NCBI GenBank assembly: GCA_016649785.1
Contig: JAENXB010000037.1
Location: 1-16,872 of the forward strand
Direction: 5' to 3'
DNA: 16,872 bases
DNA from: Flavobacteriaceae bacterium
GTDB taxonomy: Bacteria; Bacteroidota; Bacteroidia; Flavobacteriales; Flavobacteriaceae
The notes under the pieces are model-generated. The model did no database searches. It was given only the letters and a program-made list of their open reading frames with translations, and was not told the DNA's origin. Made by a program: the position numbers and the translations under genes. This document shows positions 14,716 to 16,872 of this stretch, piece by piece (the stretch's first letter is position 1; each line of letters starts with the position of its first letter).

Positions 14716-15069
14716 ATAAAAAAAGAAACAGGCACGCTTTAAGCCTACCTGTTTCTTGCGAAGAAATTAATTTTATTCTCCATTAAGGAAATTTTTAATG
14801 TTCCCATTACTGCTAAAAGGGAAATTAGATTCTCCTAAAAAAATATTTCTAATTTCTTCGTTGTGGTTAATTACTGATCTTAAACAGTAAATAACCTGAA
14901 ATTATAGAAGGAAGCAGAGTACCCAAAAAGGCATCTCTGCTTCCCGGAGACATTAAATGCTGTCAGATGACTAATCACTTTAATTAAAAAGTGACACGGG
15001 AAACACCCGGCAATAAGACAACCTTAATATCTCTTTCTATATCTCTAACTAATTAAAAGAACATTTTAA
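14716..15069 (-). ncRNA. Candidate structured non-coding RNA (about 350 nt) under its own FNR-like box
   Basis: No convincing protein gene fills this stretch. On the - strand it has a complete promoter upstream (15075-15117) and an intrinsic terminator at its end (14718-14757). Between them lie hairpins at 14997-15009 (CGGG/CCCG), 14975-14994 (TCACTTT/AAAGTGA), 14910-14944 (10-bp GGAAGCAGAG/CTCTGCTTCC with a smaller inner stem) and 14821-14856 (GAAATTAG/CTAATTTC). The 5' end is placed from the promoter and is approximate. Alternatives: a processed 3' UTR of the PEP synthase mRNA, whose stop is 82 nt upstream, or an mRNA for a small peptide; a 28-codon frame (14953 to 14867) beginning MSPGSRDAF lies in the middle and looks hydrophobic towards its end. 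Not matched to any known RNA family. Confidence 0.45.
14718..14757 (-). terminator. Strong intrinsic terminator with U tract, - strand
   Basis: AAGAAACAGG/CCTGTTTCTT form a perfect 10-bp stem (14748-14757 / 14723-14732). On the - strand it is followed directly by a run of U (14724-14718). No recognised - strand protein gene ends just upstream, so it must terminate either the candidate ncRNA or a long PEP synthase 3' UTR. Confidence 0.75.
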
Positions 15070-15074
15070 TAATA

Positions 15075-15117
15075 CTAATTTACTTTATGTACGATTCAAA
15101 AAAAATGATAAATATCA
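15075..15117 (-). promoter_or_regulatory. Orphan FNR-like box and -7 element pointing into the 14.7-15.1 kb intergenic region
   Basis: TGATAAATATCA (15106-15117), exact consensus. On the - strand TAAATTAG (15082-15075) follows after 23 nt; this -7 element is identical in sequence and spacing to that of the Ca2+-ATPase promoter. On the + strand no gene starts nearby, and the PEP synthase gene runs towards it. Confidence 0.65.
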
Positions 15118-15150
15118 ATTTTGAAAAAAAATTTATTTTCTTTCCCGAGA

Positions 15151-16872
15151 TCAGGCATAACTTTTTTTCCCCGCAGCTTCAGCCTTATTGATGTTTTCAA
15201 TTCCTTTTAATAGCGCGTCCGGGTTAAATGAAATACTGTCTATTCCCGCTTTGACCAAAAAGGCGGCAAATTCCGGAAAATCACTGGGAGCCTGGCCGCA
15301 CAAACCTATTTTCTTTTTTGCTTTATTGGCTTTTTCAATGGCAAGGGAGATCATTTTTTTGGAGGCAGGGTCATTTTCGTCAAAAATTTCTGCCATCAGT
15401 TCAGAATCCCGGTCTATTCCCAGGGTAAGCTGGGTAAGATCGTTTGAGCCTATGGAAAATCCGTCAAAAATTTCAGCGAATTCATCAGCGAGTATCACGT
15501 TACTCGGGATTTCCACCATCATATAAATTTCAAGATCATTTTTCCCTTGTACCAATTCTTGATCGGCCATTATTTTGATCACTTTTTTGCCTTCATCCAG
15601 AGTCCTGCAAAAAGGGATCATCACTTTGACATTTGTCAATCCCATCTCATCCCTCACTTTTTTAATGGCTTTGCACTCCAGTTGAAAACCTTCCCTATAT
15701 AACTCGTTATAATACCTGGCTGCACCCCTGAAACCCAGCATTGGGTTTTCTTCTTTGGGCTCAAATTGGTTACCTCCTATTAAATTCGCGTATTCATTCG
15801 TTTTGAAATCACTCATCCGCACGATCACTTCTTTTGGATAAAATGCCGCGGCCATGATGGCTATTCCCTGGGAAAGCTTGTCTATAAAATAACCTTCCTT
15901 ATTCGGGTAATTTTTGGTTAAGTCCTCAATCGTTTTTTTTGCCGAAGCATCCTTTAACTCGTCAAATTTCACCAATGCCATGGGATGAATTTTAATCCTA
16001 TGGGTAATGATGAATTCCATCCTGAGCAACCCAATCCCGTTATTGGGATAAAAGGAAAGCTGAAATGCGCTGTCCGGATCTGAGAGAATAAATTTAGCTT
16101 CGGTTTTTGGAAGTTTGATCGCGCTTAGATCGAATTGATTTTCCTCAAAAGCCAATTCCCCTTTAAAAACAAATCCAGTTTTCCCTTCAGAACAGGAAAT
16201 TGTAATAATTTCCCCGTCTTTGATTTTTTGGGTGGCATTATCGGTTCCTACCACCGCAGGAACCCCAAGTTCCCTTGCCACTATTGCAGCATGACTTGTC
16301 CTACCGCCATGGTTGGTGACAATTCCTCCCGATTTTTTAAGCAAAGGATCCCAATCCGGGCTAGTGGTATCTGTTATTAAAATATCTCCCTTTTTGAGCT
16401 TATCAGCCTCTTTGGGAGATTTTAATATTCTAGCCACCCCAACGGATATTTTAGAGCCAACGGCATTCCCTGTGGCTAGTACATCGCTTTTCTCTTTTAA
16501 TTTATATTCGATGCGAACATTTTTCTTTTTTGGATGATGAACGGTTTCGGGTCGCGCCTGGATTATAAAAAGGGAATTTGAGATCCCGTCTTTTGCCCAT
16601 TCAATATCCATAGGTTTTTTATAATGTTTTTCAATTTCAAAAGCCCATTTAGCCAAAGTCATCACTTCTTCATCTGAAAGCACAAACTGATTTTGTTTGG
16701 CTTCTTCGGTCTCAATATTTATCAATGAAGAATGACCGTTTGAGGAAGCATAGATCATGGTTTTAGTCTTGTCCCCAAGTTTTTTATCCAGAATTGCATT
16801 TTTTCCCTCACTTAATGTTGGTTTGAAAACATAAAACTCGTCCGGGGTTATGGTGCCTTGCACGATATTCTC
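15151..16872 (-). CDS. ppsA: Phosphoenolpyruvate synthase (pyruvate, water dikinase), N-terminus outside window
   Basis: The frame stays open to the right edge, so the first ~573 residues visible are the C-terminal two thirds of a protein that is normally about 800-870 long. Seen: the end of the ATP-grasp nucleotide domain (ENIVQG..., DIEWAKDG, FIIQARPETV), the swivelling phosphohistidine domain with TSPDWDPLLKKSGGIVTNHGG and the catalytic His in GGRTSHAAIV, and the PEP/pyruvate TIM barrel with FRGAARYYNE, MVEIPSNV, FSIGSNDLTQ, and the catalytic Cys in GLCGQAPSD. The enzyme converts pyruvate, ATP and water to PEP, AMP and phosphate, feeding gluconeogenesis from C3 compounds. Its promoter lies outside the window. 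The ncRNA candidate starts about 80 nt after its stop. Confidence 0.95.
   Translation of the reverse strand, partial: ENIVQGTITPDEFYVFKPTLSEGKNAILDKKLGDKTKTMIYASSNGHSSLINIETEEAKQNQFVLSDEEVMTLAKWAFEIEKHYKKPMDIEWAKDGISNSLFIIQARPETVHHPKKKNVRIEYKLKEKSDVLATGNAVGSKISVGVARILKSPKEADKLKKGDILITDTTSPDWDPLLKKSGGIVTNHGGRTSHAAIVARELGVPAVVGTDNATQKIKDGEIITISCSEGKTGFVFKGELAFEENQFDLSAIKLPKTEAKFILSDPDSAFQLSFYPNNGIGLLRMEFIITHRIKIHPMALVKFDELKDASAKKTIEDLTKNYPNKEGYFIDKLSQGIAIMAAAFYPKEVIVRMSDFKTNEYANLIGGNQFEPKEENPMLGFRGAARYYNELYREGFQLECKAIKKVRDEMGLTNVKVMIPFCRTLDEGKKVIKIMADQELVQGKNDLEIYMMVEIPSNVILADEFAEIFDGFSIGSNDLTQLTLGIDRDSELMAEIFDENDPASKKMISLAIEKANKAKKKIGLCGQAPSDFPEFAAFLVKAGIDSISFNPDALLKGIENINKAEAAGKKSYA

Noticed and set aside
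1..16872. tRNA, rRNA, CRISPR arrays, insertion sequences, transposase or integrase genes, toxin-antitoxin pairs
   Set aside because: None seen on either strand; repeats found are short promoter motifs and hairpins only.

Overview
The window reads as chromosomal DNA of a marine or soil Bacteroidota, most likely a flavobacterium. It is AT-rich and has Bacteroidota-style promoters (TAnnTTTG -7 elements rather than TATAAT), little obvious Shine-Dalgarno sequence, Bacteroidota-type lipoproteins and flavobacterial-looking proteins. It holds 17 protein genes (two cut by the window edges), one extra small secreted-peptide gene, and one candidate structured non-coding RNA. No tRNA, rRNA, insertion sequence or CRISPR was seen.

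Layout. 1-1180 (+): the end of a glycosyltransferase-associated protein and a DUF2267 protein. 1269-2442 (-): a Tyr-rich lipoprotein and a membrane-anchored flavodoxin-like protein. 2682-4112: a divergent pair, a cysteine-less ArsC-like protein (-) and a lipoprotein-type glycerophosphodiester phosphodiesterase (+). 4197-4646 (-): an unrecognised helical protein behind a hairpin leader. 4932-6514 (+): a secreted 42-residue peptide, a dienelactone-hydrolase-like hydrolase and a phosphoribosyltransferase. 6635-8956 (-): dodecin, a zinc alcohol dehydrogenase and a methyltransferase. 9211-9972 (+): a short-chain dehydrogenase. 9974-14364 (-): a Ca2+-type P-type ATPase and a class II (B12-dependent) ribonucleotide reductase, overlapping by 4 nt. 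14365-15150: intergenic, with a candidate ncRNA. 15151-16872 (-): most of PEP synthase.

The main result is regulatory. Eight intergenic sites carry TGAT-N4-ATCA, the core of an FNR/Crp-type box: five are the exact 12-mer TGATAAATATCA (or its complement) and three differ by one base. Each lies exactly 23 nt upstream of a TAnnTTTG-like -7 element, which puts the box near -41.5, the class II activation position. Seven of them precede genes; the eighth precedes no gene and instead points at a ~350-nt hairpin-rich region ending in a strong intrinsic terminator.

The gene content (class II RNR, Ca2+-type P-ATPase, phosphoribosyltransferase plus dienelactone hydrolase, methyltransferase) resembles the Mycobacterium tuberculosis DosR dormancy regulon, but under a different kind of operator. 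The working model is a low-oxygen or redox survival island: oxygen-independent dNTP supply, ion export, NAD(P)H-linked alcohol/carbonyl redox balancing and PEP regeneration, switched together by an FNR-like activator that is not encoded in the window.
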